Source: Gammaproteobacteria bacterium (GTDB lineage Bacteria > Pseudomonadota > Gammaproteobacteria > Pseudomonadales > Pseudohongiellaceae). Taken from it: DNA of 47,231 nucleotides. The stretch covers positions 1 to 47,231 of the forward strand of contig JAURIJ010000020.1 of NCBI GenBank assembly GCA_030832825.1, in the 5' to 3' direction. Shown one piece after another: positions 12,090 through 23,935 of the stretch (positions are counted from its first letter, which is position 1; each line of letters starts with the position of its first letter). The translations under genes and the position numbers were made by a program. Under the pieces are notes generated by a model that was given only the letters and a program-made list of their open reading frames with translations, made no database searches and was not told the DNA's origin.

Positions 12090-12562
12090 GAAAAGTGCCG
12101 ATGACCGTCGCCGGCGCCGAGCGTCTGCGGGCGGAACTGAATGAGCTGAAGACGGAGCGGCGGCCGCGCATCATCGCGGCGATCGCCGAGGCGCGCGAGC
12201 ACGGCGATCTGCGCGAGAACGCGGAGTACCACGCCGCGCGCGAACAGCAGAGTTTCTGTGAAGGGCGCATCAAGGAGATAGAGGGCAAGCTCGCTGACGC
12301 CGAAGTCATCGATGTGCGGGCCATCAAGCCCACAGGACGCGTCATCTTCGGTACGACGGTGACGCTGCTCAACGTGGCGACGGACGCCAGCGTGATCTAT
12401 CAGATCGTGGGCGAGGATGAAGCCGATGTGCGCGCCGGGCGCATTTCGGTCGGTTCGCCGATTGCGCGCGCCATCATGGGCAAGGAAGTGGGGGATGACG
12501 TCGTGGTGAAGGCGCCGGCGGGCGACATTCACTACGAGATCGAAGCCGCCGAGCATCTCTGA
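12086..12562 (+). CDS. greA: Transcript cleavage factor GreA
   Basis: GreA enters the secondary channel of stalled RNA polymerase and stimulates cleavage of backtracked RNA. The 158-residue length is standard. The N-terminal coiled coil (about 10-75) carries the acidic tip [13 protein letters not shown] with the catalytic D41 and E44; the C-terminal FKBP-like domain follows. It overlaps carB by four bases (ATGA), so it is probably translationally coupled and in the same operon. It converges with yhbY across a 24-base gap with no clear terminator. Confidence 0.97.
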
Positions 12563-12586
12563 TGCCAGTTCTGCGCGCAGCGGCTC

Positions 12587-12901
12587 TCAGTGAGCCTTGT
12601 GGCGCAGGATGTTCGACAGTCGCGGGTCCGGCCTGGCAGCGGGACGAAAAAGCACGGCGATATTGCCGATGCTCTGCACCAGCTCGGCTCTGGAGAGTTC
12701 GCACACTTCCGCAATGATCTCCTTTCTGGCGTCGCGATCGGCCGCGAATATCTTGACCTTGATGAGCTCGTGCTCTTCCATGGCGCGGTCGATTTCCTTC
12801 AGCACGCTCTCGGCCAGGCCCTTCTGGGCGATGGTCACGATCGGCGAGAGGGAATGGGCGATGGTGCGGAAACGCTTCTTGTCTTGTGCAGGCAGTGTCA
12901 T
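12587..12901 (-). CDS. yhbY: YhbY, CRS1-YhbY (CRM) domain RNA-binding protein
   Basis: YhbY is a small KH-like RNA-binding protein associated with pre-50S ribosomes in E. coli. ATG 12901 gives 104 residues starting MTLPAQDKKRFRTIAHSL, close to the family length; the upstream in-frame extension lacks homology. Family landmarks are PIVTIAQKGL, HELIKVKI and a GNIAVLFRP block (GxxxVLYR in relatives). The gene is divergent from ftsH. In most gammaproteobacteria rlmE (ftsJ) lies between them; here the 273-base interval holds only promoter-like elements. Confidence 0.93.
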   Translation of the reverse strand: MTLPAQDKKRFRTIAHSLSPIVTIAQKGLAESVLKEIDRAMEEHELIKVKIFAADRDARKEIIAEVCELSRAELVQSIGNIAVLFRPAARPDPRLSNILRHKAH

Positions 12902-12949
12902 GGGATTCGCGTGGGTCGGCGGGCGCTGCCCGGTTGCAATGGAGGCACC

Positions 12950-12977
12950 ATTGTAGCCCAGCACGAGAATTACACAA
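12950..12977 (-). promoter_or_regulatory. Sigma70-like promoter for yhbY with an overlapping palindrome
   Basis: On the minus strand TTGTGT (12977-12972) and TACAAT (12955-12950) are 16 bases apart, about 50 bases upstream of the yhbY ATG. CAATGG (12937-12942) and CCATTG (12948-12953) form an inverted repeat overlapping the -10 and the predicted start site, a possible operator. The -35 is weak. Confidence 0.45.
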
Positions 12978-13008
12978 CCGCCGCGCACCCGGCCGCGTCC
13001 GGCATTGC

Positions 13009-13037
13009 TTGGACTTTTCCGGGGGCGATCTTGTAAT
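13009..13037 (+). promoter_or_regulatory. Possible sigma70 promoter for ftsH
   Basis: TTGGAC (13009-13014) and TGTAAT (13032-13037) are 17 bases apart, giving a leader of about 130 bases before ftsH. The -10 is good and the -35 mediocre. ftsH is often heat-inducible; I did not identify a sigma32 promoter here. Confidence 0.4.
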
Positions 13038-13174
13038 ATCCCGATCAACTCCCAATATGCCTGGTGTGCGCGCACATCACAGGCAGACACGACGGCCTGC
13101 AATGGATCGCTGCGGCCCAAGGTCTCCTTGGCTGCTGAGCAACTTCGATTTCACTGAGATAGGGGGGTAATCCC

Positions 13175-15106
<1,932 letters not shown>

Positions 15107-15129
15107 CTGGCGAATTGCAGGACATCTGA

Positions 15130-15999
15130 GTGAGCGTCACATCCCTCAAGGTCGGTGATCATGTCATCGACCTCAGCGTTCCCGTCGTCATGGGAATCGT
15201 CAACGCCACCCCCGACTCGTTTTCCGACGGTGGCAGGCTCGCCGCCGGTGCATCCGCCGAGTTCCAGATTTCGATCGACAAGGCGCTGACCCTGGCTGAG
15301 CGCATGCTGCAGGAAGGCGCCAGCCTCATCGACGTGGGTGGCGAGTCCACGCGACCAGGGGCTGCCAGCCTTTCCGAACAGGAAGAGCTCGATCGTGTCA
15401 TTCCGGTGATCGAGGCCATTCGCGCCCGGCTCGACACCGCCATCTCCGTGGACACCAGCACGCCGGCCGTCATGGCGGAAGCCATCGCGGCCGGAGCGGG
15501 GCTTGTCAACGACGTGCGCGCGCTGCGGCGGCCGGGGGCGCTGGCTGCCGTCGCAGGACGGGATGTCGCGATTTGCCTGATGCACATGCGCGGCGAGCCC
15601 GGCACCATGCAGCAGGATGTCCAGTACGAGGATGTCGTGGCAGAGGTGCAGGCCTTTCTCGCCGAGCGAGTCGACGCCTGTGTTAGTCACGGCATTGCGC
15701 GCTCGCGCCTTGTGCTCGACCCGGGCTTTGGTTTCGGCAAGAGCGTCGAGCAGAACTACCGGCTCCTGCGGGAACTGCCGCGGATGCAGGCACTGGGCCT
15801 GCCGGTGCTGGTCGGCATGTCGCGCAAGTCCATGCTCGGTGCAGTGACCGGGAGGCCGGTTGACGAGCGAGTCCATGCCGGTGTCGCCGCCAGCGTGCTC
15901 GCGCTGCAGGGTGGCGCCTCGATCCTTCGTACTCATGATGTGGCGCCGCTCATCGACGCCATCAGAATCCAGCGCGCCTTCGCCGGCGCACGCCAGTGA
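15130..15999 (+). CDS. folP: Dihydropteroate synthase
   Basis: FolP condenses hydroxymethyl-dihydropterin pyrophosphate with p-aminobenzoate; sulfonamides target it. It uses the product of FolK, whose gene is at the left edge of the window. The GTG start at 15130 follows AGGA at 15118-15121. The 289-residue TIM barrel has both family signatures: [15 protein letters not shown] (residues 21-35) and [13 protein letters not shown] (66-78), plus [11 protein letters not shown]. It begins 23 bases after ftsH and 16 bases before glmM, so it is part of that operon. Confidence 0.97.
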   Translation: MSVTSLKVGDHVIDLSVPVVMGIVNATPDSFSDGGRLAAGASAEFQISIDKALTLAERMLQEGASLIDVGGESTRPGAASLSEQEELDRVIPVIEAIRARLDTAISVDTSTPAVMAEAIAAGAGLVNDVRALRRPGALAAVAGRDVAICLMHMRGEPGTMQQDVQYEDVVAEVQAFLAERVDACVSHGIARSRLVLDPGFGFGKSVEQNYRLLRELPRMQALGLPVLVGMSRKSMLGAVTGRPVDERVHAGVAASVLALQGGASILRTHDVAPLIDAIRIQRAFAGARQ

Positions 16000-16015
16000 A
16001 CAGAAAGGTAAGGAA

Positions 16016-17371
16016 ATGAAGAACAGGAAGGCAGAGAAGAAATATTTCGGGACCGATGGCATTCGTGGTCGTGTCGGCGAGCACCCCATCACGCCGGATT
16101 TCATGCTGAAGCTGGGCTGGGCCGCCGGCAAGGTATTTGCCAAATCCGATCGTGCGCGCAGCAAGATCCTGATCGGCAAGGACACGCGCATTTCTGGTTA
16201 CATGTTCGAGGCGGCCCTTGAGGCAGGCCTCACGGCAGCGGGAGTCGACATCAATCTGCTCGGTCCGATGCCCACGCCCGCCGTGGCCTATCTCACGCGG
16301 ACTTTCCACGCGCAGGCAGGCATCGTCATCAGTGCCTCGCACAATGCCTTCGAGGACAATGGCATCAAGTTCTTCTCGGGGGACGGCTCCAAGTTGCCGG
16401 ACGAGCTGGAGTTCGCCATCGAGGAATATCTGGAGCGGCCCATCACCACCGTTGAGTCCCAATTGATCGGCAAGGCCTCGCGCATCACCGATGCCAGTGG
16501 TCGCTACATCGAATATTGCAAGGGCACAGTGCCTTCGGAGATGAAACTGGCTGGTCTCAAGCTCGTGGTGGACTGCGCCAATGGCTCTACCTATCACATC
16601 GCCAGCAATGTGTTTCGAGAACTGGGCGCCACCGTGAAGACCATCGGCGCCTCGCCCAATGGCCTCAACATCAATGATCAATGTGGCTCGACCTGCACGG
16701 AAGCGCTCGTGCGCGAAGTGCTGGCCGAAAAGGCGGATCTTGGCGTGGCCTTCGATGGCGACGGTGATCGCCTGATCATGGTGGATCACGTGGGCAATGT
16801 GGTGGATGGTGACGAGATTCTCTATGTGATCGCCCGTGACAAGCGCCGCCGCAATGTCGATTTCGGCGGAGTCATCGGCACGCTGATGAGCAATCTCGGG
16901 CTGCAGCTGGGGTTGGAAGCGCTGGACATTCCCTTCGCGCGCGCGGATGTTGGCGATCGCTATGTGATGGCGGAACTCCATCAGCGTGAGTGGGCGCTGG
17001 GTGGAGAGTCGTCGGGCCACATCATCTGTCTGGACGTCTCCACGACTGGCGATGGCATCGTCTCGGCCCTGCAGACGCTTTACGCGATGATCAGCACCGG
17101 GTCGAGCCTGCACGACCTGCGCAGCAAGATGCTCAAGTATCCCCAGACCATGATCAATGTGAAGGTGACGGACAAAAAGCGTCTGGACTCGGCCCCGGCC
17201 ATTCGCGAGGCCGTGGCGGCCGTGGAGGCGACGCTTGGCCGCAAGGGGCGGGTATTGCTGCGACCCTCGGGCACCGAGCCGGTGGTGCGCGTGATGGTGG
17301 AAGGCGAGGATGCGGCGCTGGTGCGGCGACTTGCCGAGGAGCTTGCGGAGCAGGTGCGTCTGCATGCATGA
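16016..17371 (+). CDS. glmM: Phosphoglucosamine mutase
   Basis: GlmM interconverts glucosamine-6-phosphate and glucosamine-1-phosphate, feeding UDP-GlcNAc for peptidoglycan and lipopolysaccharide. ATG 16016 follows AAGGTAAGGA and gives 451 residues; the longer in-frame extension overlaps folP and lacks homology. The N-terminal [11 protein letters not shown] motif, the phosphoserine loop [16 protein letters not shown] with S108 as the phosphorylated residue (E. coli S102), the metal loop DGDGDR, and the C-terminal phosphate-binding [12 protein letters not shown] are all present. The N-terminus has about six residues more than the E. coli protein. Confidence 0.97.
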   Translation: MKNRKAEKKYFGTDGIRGRVGEHPITPDFMLKLGWAAGKVFAKSDRARSKILIGKDTRISGYMFEAALEAGLTAAGVDINLLGPMPTPAVAYLTRTFHAQAGIVISASHNAFEDNGIKFFSGDGSKLPDELEFAIEEYLERPITTVESQLIGKASRITDASGRYIEYCKGTVPSEMKLAGLKLVVDCANGSTYHIASNVFRELGATVKTIGASPNGLNINDQCGSTCTEALVREVLAEKADLGVAFDGDGDRLIMVDHVGNVVDGDEILYVIARDKRRRNVDFGGVIGTLMSNLGLQLGLEALDIPFARADVGDRYVMAELHQREWALGGESSGHIICLDVSTTGDGIVSALQTLYAMISTGSSLHDLRSKMLKYPQTMINVKVTDKKRLDSAPAIREAVAAVEATLGRKGRVLLRPSGTEPVVRVMVEGEDAALVRRLAEELAEQVRLHA

Positions 17372-17393
17372 GTCGCGGCCCGGTCGCCTCAGG

Positions 17394-17422
17394 TTGCAAG
17401 CCCCTGGCAACTTGGTTATATT
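17394..17422 (+). promoter_or_regulatory. Sigma70 promoter for tpiA-secG-tRNA genes
   Basis: TTGCAA (17394-17399) and TATATT (17417-17422) are 17 bases apart. The predicted start near 17429 gives a leader of about 44 bases before tpiA. It lies in the 101-base glmM-tpiA gap. Confidence 0.6.
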
Positions 17423-17472
17423 TGCGCCCCGTTTTCCCGATGTCAGACGCACCTCTGCTCAAGGTCATGTGA

Positions 17473-18231
17473 ATGCGCCGAAGTCTAGTCGCCGGTAACT
17501 GGAAAATGCACGGTTCCGGCGCCAAGATCACCGGACTGTTGCAGGCACTGGTTCAAGCGCTTGGCGACGAGCAGGAAGGTGCGGAAGTGGTGGTTTGTCC
17601 TCCGGCTCCCTATCTTCCTCTTTGTCAGCTGCTGTTGCAGGGTAGTGCAATCGCGTTGGGTGCGCAGAATGTTCATGCGCAGGCGAGCGGCGCCTTCACT
17701 GGCGATGTGTCTGCAGCGATGCTGGCCGAGTTTGGTGTGCGCTACGTGATAGCGGGTCATTCGGAACGACGTCGCTACGCGGGTGACACCGATGCCGAAG
17801 TGGCGCAGAAGTGTGAAGCCGCAATTCTCGCGGGCATAGCGCCCATCGTCTGCGTGGGGGAATCGCTTGAAGAGCGTGAGTCCGGGCAGGCTGAAACGGT
17901 GGTGGCGAGACAGCTGAGTGCGGTGCTGGAGCATTGTGACAGCGAGTCCCTCGGGCAGCTGGTGGTAGCCTACGAGCCGGTCTGGGCCATAGGGACTGGC
18001 AGGACAGCCACGCCGGAACAGGCGCAGGCCATGCATGCCTTCATCAGGCATGTGGTGCAGGAACGCAGTGCCTGGCTTGCCGAGAGCGTGAGAATTCTCT
18101 ACGGTGGCAGTGTGACGGCAGAGAATGCGGCGCAGTTGTTCGCGCAGCAAGACATAGACGGTGGCCTGGTGGGCGGTGCGTCCCTCAAGCCGGAAGAATT
18201 CATCTCGATTTGCAAGAGTGTGGGCAGGTAA
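17473..18231 (+). CDS. tpiA: Triosephosphate isomerase
   Basis: TpiA interconverts dihydroxyacetone phosphate and glyceraldehyde-3-phosphate in glycolysis and gluconeogenesis. All three catalytic residues are in their motifs: K11 in AGNWKM, H96 in AGHSERR and E168 in [11 protein letters not shown]. The length of 252 is standard, and the phosphate-binding YGGSV and GGLVGGASL loops are present. ATG 17473 has AAGG nine bases upstream. The stop overlaps the secG start (TAATG). Its place between glmM and secG is a Pseudomonas-type trait. Confidence 0.98.
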   Translation: MRRSLVAGNWKMHGSGAKITGLLQALVQALGDEQEGAEVVVCPPAPYLPLCQLLLQGSAIALGAQNVHAQASGAFTGDVSAAMLAEFGVRYVIAGHSERRRYAGDTDAEVAQKCEAAILAGIAPIVCVGESLEERESGQAETVVARQLSAVLEHCDSESLGQLVVAYEPVWAIGTGRTATPEQAQAMHAFIRHVVQERSAWLAESVRILYGGSVTAENAAQLFAQQDIDGGLVGGASLKPEEFISICKSVGR

Positions 18232-18626
18232 TGGAAACCTTGGTAATCGTCGTGCATGTGATCGTCGCCGTCGCGATCGTCGGACTGGTGCTTCTGCAAC
18301 AGGGGAAGGGCGCTGACGCGGGCGCGGCATTCGGCAGTGGTGCATCGCAGACAGTGTTCGGCAGTGCGGGTTCGGGCAATTTTCTGACGCGCTCCACCTC
18401 CATCGCTGCCACGATCTTCTTCATCACCAGCCTGACGCTGGCGATTTTCGCGAAACAGAATACCAGTGCCGGTGTCGTCGAGGGTCTGCCCATCGTCAAC
18501 CCGGAATTGCTGTCCCAGCCGGCAGCGCCGACCAGTGACGTCCCTCAGGTGGAGACGGTGACTGATGCGGCCGCCAGTGATGTGCCCGAAGTGCCGGCGC
18601 CGGTCGCGCCCGCTCCAGGCAATTGA
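18231..18626 (+). CDS. secG: Preprotein translocase subunit SecG
   Basis: SecG is a small inner-membrane subunit of the SecYEG channel that assists protein export. ATG 18231 shares a base with the tpiA stop (TAATG), which implies coupled translation. The 131-residue protein has two membrane segments (about 2-20 and 55-73) flanking the conserved loop [20 protein letters not shown] with [10 protein letters not shown] Pro/Ala/Val-rich tail follows, which is longer than in E. coli (110 residues) but common in this group. tRNA-Leu begins 20 bases downstream. Confidence 0.95.
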   Translation: METLVIVVHVIVAVAIVGLVLLQQGKGADAGAAFGSGASQTVFGSAGSGNFLTRSTSIAATIFFITSLTLAIFAKQNTSAGVVEGLPIVNPELLSQPAAPTSDVPQVETVTDAAASDVPEVPAPVAPAPGN

Positions 18627-18646
18627 GGACAGAGCAAAGAGTTCAA

Positions 18647-18732
18647 GCCGAAGTGGTGAAATTGGTAGACACGCTATCTTGAGGGGGTAGTGACCTTTGG
18701 TCGTGCGAGTTCAAGTCTCGCCTTCGGCACCA
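18647..18732 (+). tRNA. leuU: tRNA-Leu (anticodon GAG)
   Basis: The 86-base gene starts GCCGAAGTGGTGAAATTGG, has the anticodon loop CTTGAGG (anticodon GAG, reading CUC/CUU), a long class II variable arm, the T-loop GTTCAAGTC, and a 3' strand CTTCGGC pairing with the acceptor, followed by A and an encoded CCA (18730-18732). tRNA-Leu(GAG) directly after secG is the conserved gammaproteobacterial position of leuU. It is probably processed from the tpiA-secG transcript. Confidence 0.95.
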
Positions 18733-18796
18733 GATGCAGCAAGTGCGCAGCGCAGCCAGCGGGGCGCAGGTTTCTCGAGGATTTCAATCCTTTCGC

Positions 18797-18826
18797 TTGA
18801 CCGTTTTGAAGGCGCCTCAGTATACT
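18797..18826 (+). promoter_or_regulatory. Strong sigma70 promoter for tRNA-fMet and rimP-nusA operon
   Basis: TTGACC (18797-18802) and TATACT (18821-18826) match the consensus at five of six positions each and are 18 bases apart. Transcription should begin near 18833, about 80 bases before the tRNA. By position this corresponds to the metY promoter that also feeds nusA-infB in E. coli. Confidence 0.7.
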
Positions 18827-18911
18827 TCTGCCCCTGACAGGAAAGCAGGGAGTCAATGCAAACGCCAGTGGCATTGATTGCGCAAGCGACACATCAGAAT
18901 TCACGATTTGT

Positions 18912-18988
<77 letters not shown>

Positions 18989-19027
18989 ATTTCGGGACGC
19001 ACGCAGTGCTAATCCCAAGTCGATGCA

Positions 19028-19050
19028 GCATGGTGTCTGGCACACCATGC
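19028..19050 (+). promoter_or_regulatory. Nine-base-pair hairpin downstream of tRNA-fMet
   Basis: GCATGGTGT (19028-19036) and ACACCATGC (19042-19050) pair perfectly around CTGGC. No T-run follows, so it is more likely a processing or structural element of the tRNA/rimP leader transcript than a terminator. Confidence 0.4.
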
Positions 19051-19084
19051 CGGCAGTATCAGATGCAATGCGTTGCAGTATCGA

Positions 19085-19105
19085 AGCCCCATCAGGGGCT
19101 TTTTG
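19085..19105 (+). terminator. Intrinsic terminator after tRNA-fMet
   Basis: AGCCCC (19085-19090) pairs with GGGGCT (19095-19100) around ATCA, and TTTTTG follows. It would end part of the tRNA transcripts and limit read-through into rimP-nusA-infB. Confidence 0.75.
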
Positions 19106-19176
19106 TTAGGCGCGGATTTCGTGCCGTTTGCCGGGCTGTTTTGCTCCACATCCCTGGGTTCACTGAACCAGGCGAT

Positions 19177-19240
19177 GCAAAAATCAGTAATTCAGGAGTG
19201 GGCCGCAGGCCCATTTTTTATTTGTGCGAAATGATTTTGC
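19177..19240 (+). promoter_or_regulatory. rimP leader with a second terminator-like hairpin (candidate attenuator)
   Basis: TGGGCC (19199-19204) pairs with GGCCCA (19208-19213) around a three-base loop, followed by a run of six T, then A and three more T. An outer pairing of GCAAAAATCA (19177-19186) with TGATTTTGC (19232-19240), with one bulge, encloses the hairpin. A CCTGG(G)TTCA/TGAACCAGG structure lies just upstream at about 19152-19172. Terminator-like leaders upstream of rimP have been described as a conserved motif in gammaproteobacteria. I infer the same here from position and structure; the 285-base tRNA-rimP interval holds no protein gene. Confidence 0.6.
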
Positions 19241-19273
19241 GAGCGGCGTGCAAGCAAACAGGTGGTCAAGAAA

Positions 19274-19726
19274 GTGAGCAACAATCTGGTCGCGATTGCA
19301 GACATGATCCGTCCAACCGTCGAGGCACTGGGTGTCACACTCTGGGGTGTCGATCAGGTCGGTCAGGGGCGCAGCAGCATTCTGCGCATCTATATCGACA
19401 GGCCGGATGACGGCATCACCATCGATGACTGCGAACGAGTCAGTCGTCAGATCAGTGGCATCTTCGATGTCGAGGATCCCATTGTGGGAGAATACACTCT
19501 GGAAGTGTCTTCCCCCGGCATGGACAGGCCCCTGTTCGAACACGCGCATTTTGCGCGCTTCATCGGCAGCGTGGCGAATGTTCGCCTGCGCACGGCGCTG
19601 GATGGTCGACGCAAGTTCAAGGGCGTGATTCAAAGAGCGGAGGCAGACCAGATCTGTCTCCTGGTGGACGAGAAGGAAGTGAGTTTTTCCTTTTCGGCCG
19701 TGGACAAGGCCAATCTGGTGTACTGA
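19274..19726 (+). CDS. rimP: Ribosome maturation factor RimP
   Basis: RimP binds the 30S precursor and helps assemble the S12/S5 region. GTG 19274 gives 150 residues starting SNNLVAIADMIRPTVEALG, the same length and alignment as E. coli RimP. A GTG at 19262 would add four residues and is also possible. Landmarks are the N-terminal alpha/beta domain with LRIYIDRPDDGITIDDCERVSRQ (first 20: LRIYIDRPDDGITIDDCERV), the junction YTLEVSSPGMDRPL and the C-terminal SH3-like barrel. It heads the rimP-nusA-infB operon behind a structured leader. Confidence 0.93.
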   Translation: MSNNLVAIADMIRPTVEALGVTLWGVDQVGQGRSSILRIYIDRPDDGITIDDCERVSRQISGIFDVEDPIVGEYTLEVSSPGMDRPLFEHAHFARFIGSVANVRLRTALDGRRKFKGVIQRAEADQICLLVDEKEVSFSFSAVDKANLVY

Positions 19727-19814
19727 AAGGTCGGCAATCCGACACAGGCAGCGCCCGACCGACGTCGGGAATTGGCAGAAGGCGAGAAGACCTCTGGAGT
19801 AAGGTGACACGATT

Positions 19815-21302
19815 ATGATGAGTAAAGAGATTCTGTTGGTCGCGGATGCAGTTTCCAATGAGAAAGGCGTCGCGCGCGAAGTGATTTTCGAAGCTGTCGA
19901 GTCCGCGCTGGCCACCGCCACCAAGAAATTCTATGAAGAAGACGACATGAATTGTCGCGTGCGTGTCGACCGCAAGACCGGCGAATACGAAACCTTCCGC
20001 GTATGGGACATCGTCAGTGACGAGGAGTACACCGGCAAGGGGGGGCAGCTCACACTCGAACAGGCTCGGGAAAAGAATCCAGAGGCTGAGGTGGGTGGTG
20101 TCGTGGAAGAGAAGATCGAGAACATCGAGTTCGGCCGCATTGCAGCGCAGACCGCCAAGCAGGTCATCGTGCAGAAAGTGCGTGAAGCCGAGCGCGACAT
20201 CATCATCGCCGAGTACCGTCACAAGATCGGCAAGCTCATTTCTGGAACGGTCAAGAAAGTCACCCGCGAGAGCGTGCTGGTCGATCTGGGTGGCAATGCC
20301 GAGGGGCTGCTGGCTCGCGAGCACATGATTCCCCGCGAGAACTTCCGCGTCGGCGACCGCATTCGCGCGTTGCTGCTTGATGTGCGTTCCGAACCGCGTG
20401 GCCCGCAACTGTTCCTTAGTCGTACGGACGCCGGCATGCTGATTGAGCTGTTCAAGATCGAAGTGCCCGAGATTTCCGAGGAAGTCATCGAGATCAAGGC
20501 GGCCGCCCGTGATCCGGGGTCCCGTGCCAAGATTGTCGTGCGCACCAATGATGGTCGCATCGACCCGGTGGGCGCCTGCGTCGGCATGCGCGGTTCGCGC
20601 GTGCAGGTGGTGTCCAATGAACTGGCGAACGAGCGCATCGACATCATCCTGTGGGACGACAATCCCGCGCAGCTGGTGATCAATTCCATGGCGCCGGCCG
20701 AAGTGGCCTCCATCATCATGGATGAAGACAGCCACACCATGGATGTCGCCGTCGAGGAGGAGAACCTGGCTCAGGCCATCGGCCGCAGTGGCCAGAACGT
20801 GCGTCTGTCCAGCGAGCTCACCGGCTGGACCATCAATGTGATGAGCGTGGCCGAAGCCGCAGAGAAGCAGCAGCAGGAAACCAGCGGCTTCGTCGAGATG
20901 TTCGTGAACAAGCTCGATGTCGATGAAGACATCGCCGAAGTGCTGGTCAGCGAGGGCTTCACCTCGCTCGAAGAGATCGCCTACGTTCCTCTGGAAGAGA
21001 TCCTGAACATCGATGGCTTCGACGAGGACATCGCGAACGAGTTGCGCAGCCGCGCCAAGGATGCCCTGCTGACGCAGGCGATTGCGTCCGAGGAAGGGTT
21101 GTCCAGCGCCAATATCGCGGATGATCTGCGCACGATGGAAGGGATGGATGACACGCTGGCACTGGCCCTGGCAGGCAAGGGCGTGCTGAGCATGGAAGAT
21201 CTGGCCGAACAGTCCATTGACGATCTCATGGACATCGATGGCATGAATGAAGAACGTGCAGGCAAGCTGATCATGACAGCAAGGGCGCCCTGGTTCGCGT
21301 GA
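19815..21302 (+). CDS. nusA: Transcription termination/antitermination protein NusA
   Basis: NusA binds RNA polymerase and modulates pausing, termination and antitermination. The 495-residue protein has the N-terminal polymerase-binding domain (about 1-125, [15 protein letters not shown]), an S1 domain (about 134-200), two KH domains (about 205-350, with [13 protein letters not shown] and [17 protein letters not shown]) and two C-terminal acidic repeats (about 365-495) as in other gammaproteobacteria, which contact the alpha subunit and lambda N in E. coli. ATG 19815 or the adjacent ATG 19818 could serve as start, behind GGAGTAAGG. Confidence 0.97.
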   Translation: MMSKEILLVADAVSNEKGVAREVIFEAVESALATATKKFYEEDDMNCRVRVDRKTGEYETFRVWDIVSDEEYTGKGGQLTLEQAREKNPEAEVGGVVEEKIENIEFGRIAAQTAKQVIVQKVREAERDIIIAEYRHKIGKLISGTVKKVTRESVLVDLGGNAEGLLAREHMIPRENFRVGDRIRALLLDVRSEPRGPQLFLSRTDAGMLIELFKIEVPEISEEVIEIKAAARDPGSRAKIVVRTNDGRIDPVGACVGMRGSRVQVVSNELANERIDIILWDDNPAQLVINSMAPAEVASIIMDEDSHTMDVAVEEENLAQAIGRSGQNVRLSSELTGWTINVMSVAEAAEKQQQETSGFVEMFVNKLDVDEDIAEVLVSEGFTSLEEIAYVPLEEILNIDGFDEDIANELRSRAKDALLTQAIASEEGLSSANIADDLRTMEGMDDTLALALAGKGVLSMEDLAEQSIDDLMDIDGMNEERAGKLIMTARAPWFA

Positions 21303-21375
21303 GCGCAAAATGGCGCAGCAAGGCACAGGCAGCAGGAGTCCGGGTCGGACGGCAAGGGTAATCAGGAGTAGGTAA

Positions 21376-23919
21376 ATGGCCGATGTAACAGTCAGTGAAC
21401 TCGCCAAGGTTGTTGGAGTTTCAGTCGAGAGACTTCTTTCCCAGGTGAAGGAGGCGGGTCTGCCCCACACGAAGGCGGAAGATCCGATTTCCAATGACGA
21501 CAAGAACACTTTGTTGCTGTTCTTGCGGCGCAGCCATGGCGACAAGGAAGCGACGGATACCGCTCCCAAGAAGATCACGTTGCAGCGCAAGACTGTCGAG
21601 ACGCTGAAGTCGGCTGGCAGTCATGGCCGCGGCAAGACCATTGCCGTGGAAGTGCGCAAGAAGCGCACCTATGTGAAGCGCAGCGAATTGCCAGGCGAAG
21701 CCGAGAGCAACGAGTCGCAGGAGCAGGCGGAAGAGCTGGCGGCACAGGCGCAGGAATTCCAGGTGCAGGCAGAGATCTCGGCCGCGCCCGCAGAAGCGGA
21801 CTCTCGTCACGAAGCGTCAGTGGAGCCCGCTCAGGCAGCGCCCAAGAAGCCGGCAGCCGAACGGCCCGCCGAGCGCTCCGCAGAACATGCCGACGCACGT
21901 CGACCAGCGCCGGCAGCCCCGGCTGCGCGCCCGGATGCCAGCAAGACTGGCAAGAAAGATCAGCCTGGCGCCAAGGATGACGACAAGGGTGACTTCCGCA
22001 AGAAGGACAAGGCCCCGGCCCGCAAACAGGTCAAGGGTCGCGTGGACGACTTCGTGCTCGAGGACAGCGAGTATGGCGATGGTCGTGGACGCCGCGGCGG
22101 TCGCAAGAGCAAATCGCGCGCCACCAAGCAGCACGGCTTCGAGAAGCCGACGGAATTCATTTCCCGCGAGATCGCGATCGGCGAGGCCAACTCGGTCACC
22201 GATCTGGCACAGAAGATGTCGGTCAAGTCGGCCGAGGTCATCAAGGTGCTGTTCAAGATGGGCGTGATGGCCACCATCAACCAGGTGCTGGATCAGGACA
22301 CAGCCACGCTGCTGGTGGAGGAAATGGGCCACTCTGCCAAGTTCGTGTCCTCGGATGCGCTGGAAGAGAGCCTGTACGAATCCATTGCCTACGACGAAGG
22401 TGCCGAGTCCGTCCCGCGCGCCCCGGTGGTCACGGTCATGGGTCACGTAGACCATGGCAAGACCTCGCTGCTGGACTACATCCGCAAGGCTTCCGTGGTG
22501 TCCCATGAAGCCGGCGGCATCACCCAGCACATCGGTGCCTATCACGTGGAGACGCCCGGCGGGATGATCTGCTTCCTGGACACCCCGGGCCACGCCGCCT
22601 TCAGCGCCATGCGTTCACGCGGTGCCAAGGCCACGGATGTCGTCGTCCTGGTGGTGGCCGCGGATGACGGCGTGAAGCCGCAGACCGAAGAAGCCGTCCA
22701 GCATGCCCGCTCTGCCGGCGTGCCCCTGGTGGTGGCCATCAACAAGGTCGACAAGCCGGACATCGATCTGGATCGTGTGCGCAGCGAGCTCGCGAACCTG
22801 AACGTGATTTCCGATGCGTGGGGCGGCGATACCCAGTTCGTGGAAGTCTCGGCCCACACGGGTCAGGGCATCGAGACGCTGCTGGAAGCCATCCTGCTGC
22901 AGGCGGAACTGCTGGAGCTGAAGGCGCACGTGGATGCGCCCGGCAAGGGCGTGGTCATCGAGTCACGGCTGGACAAGGGACGTGGTCCCGTGGCCTCCGT
23001 GCTGGTGCAGAACGGCACCCTGAAAGTGGGCGACGTGGTGCTGGTTGGCCACGAGTTCGGTCGCGTGCGCGCCCTGATCGACGAGATGAGTCAGTCCGTG
23101 AAAACTGCCGGACCGTCCATTCCCGTCGAGATCCTCGGTCTGAACGGCGTGCCGGAAGCGGGCGATGAGTTCGTGGTCGTGGCTGACGAGAAGATGGCCA
23201 AGGATGTGGCTGCACAGCGTCGCGAGCGTCACAAGGACAACAAGGTGGCCATGCAGCAGACCAACAAGGTCGAGTCCATGTTTGCCGGTATCGGCCGCGC
23301 CAATGTGGGCGTGATGAACGTGGTGCTGAAAACGGACGTGCGCGGCTCGCTGGAAGCCATCGTGTCCTCGCTGCACAAGCTGGGCACCGACGAGGTGCAG
23401 GTGAACATCGTCTCCGCCGGCGTGGGGGGCATCTCCGAGACCGACGCCCAGCTGGCGGCGACCTCCAAGGCCATGATCATCGGGTTCAACGTGCGGGCCG
23501 ACAAGTCCGCGCGTCAGATCATCGAGAGCGAAGGCGTGGAGCTGCGCTACTACAACATCATCTACAACGTGATCGACGACGCGAAAGTCATCCTGAGCGG
23601 CATGCTGACTCCGGAAATGCGCGAGGAGATTCTCGGCGTGGCCGAGGTGCGCGATGTCTTCAATTCGCCCAAGTTCGGTCAGATCGCCGGCAGCATGGTC
23701 ATCGAGGGCACGGTGTATCGCGCCAAGCCCATCCGTGTGCTGCGCAACAACGTGGTGATCTACGAGGGCGAGCTGGAATCCCTGCGTCGCTTCAAGGACG
23801 AGGCCAGTTCCGTGCGTATGGGCATGGAGTGCGGTATCGGCGTGAAGAATTACACCGATGTGCAGATCGGCGACAAGATCGAGGTCTATCAGACCACGGC
23901 GATCGCCAGAACTCTCTGA
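21376..23919 (+). CDS. infB: Translation initiation factor IF-2
   Basis: IF-2 is the GTPase that places fMet-tRNA on the 30S subunit and promotes subunit joining. The 847-residue protein has an N-terminal IF2_N domain (about 1-50), a long charged Ala/Lys/Glu-rich linker (to about 270), a second IF2_N-type segment, and the G domain with GHVDHGKT (356-363), [12 protein letters not shown] (from D402) and NKVDK (N456-D459). The beta-barrel and C-terminal fMet-binding domains follow. It acts with the initiator tRNA encoded about 2.4 kb upstream. Internal start sites, as used in E. coli for IF2-2/3, cannot be judged from this sequence. Confidence 0.97.
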   Translation: MADVTVSELAKVVGVSVERLLSQVKEAGLPHTKAEDPISNDDKNTLLLFLRRSHGDKEATDTAPKKITLQRKTVETLKSAGSHGRGKTIAVEVRKKRTYVKRSELPGEAESNESQEQAEELAAQAQEFQVQAEISAAPAEADSRHEASVEPAQAAPKKPAAERPAERSAEHADARRPAPAAPAARPDASKTGKKDQPGAKDDDKGDFRKKDKAPARKQVKGRVDDFVLEDSEYGDGRGRRGGRKSKSRATKQHGFEKPTEFISREIAIGEANSVTDLAQKMSVKSAEVIKVLFKMGVMATINQVLDQDTATLLVEEMGHSAKFVSSDALEESLYESIAYDEGAESVPRAPVVTVMGHVDHGKTSLLDYIRKASVVSHEAGGITQHIGAYHVETPGGMICFLDTPGHAAFSAMRSRGAKATDVVVLVVAADDGVKPQTEEAVQHARSAGVPLVVAINKVDKPDIDLDRVRSELANLNVISDAWGGDTQFVEVSAHTGQGIETLLEAILLQAELLELKAHVDAPGKGVVIESRLDKGRGPVASVLVQNGTLKVGDVVLVGHEFGRVRALIDEMSQSVKTAGPSIPVEILGLNGVPEAGDEFVVVADEKMAKDVAAQRRERHKDNKVAMQQTNKVESMFAGIGRANVGVMNVVLKTDVRGSLEAIVSSLHKLGTDEVQVNIVSAGVGGISETDAQLAATSKAMIIGFNVRADKSARQIIESEGVELRYYNIIYNVIDDAKVILSGMLTPEMREEILGVAEVRDVFNSPKFGQIAGSMVIEGTVYRAKPIRVLRNNVVIYEGELESLRRFKDEASSVRMGMECGIGVKNYTDVQIGDKIEVYQTTAIARTL

Positions 23920-23935
23920 GACAGCGGGAACCGAC

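Noticed and set aside
19617..21590. A 657-codon minus-strand frame opposite nusA
   Set aside because: Its translation is His/Asp/Leu-rich with no motif, and nusA on the other strand is unmistakable. Similar long antisense frames opposite pnp, ggt, carA, ftsH and the TonB receptor were rejected for the same reason.
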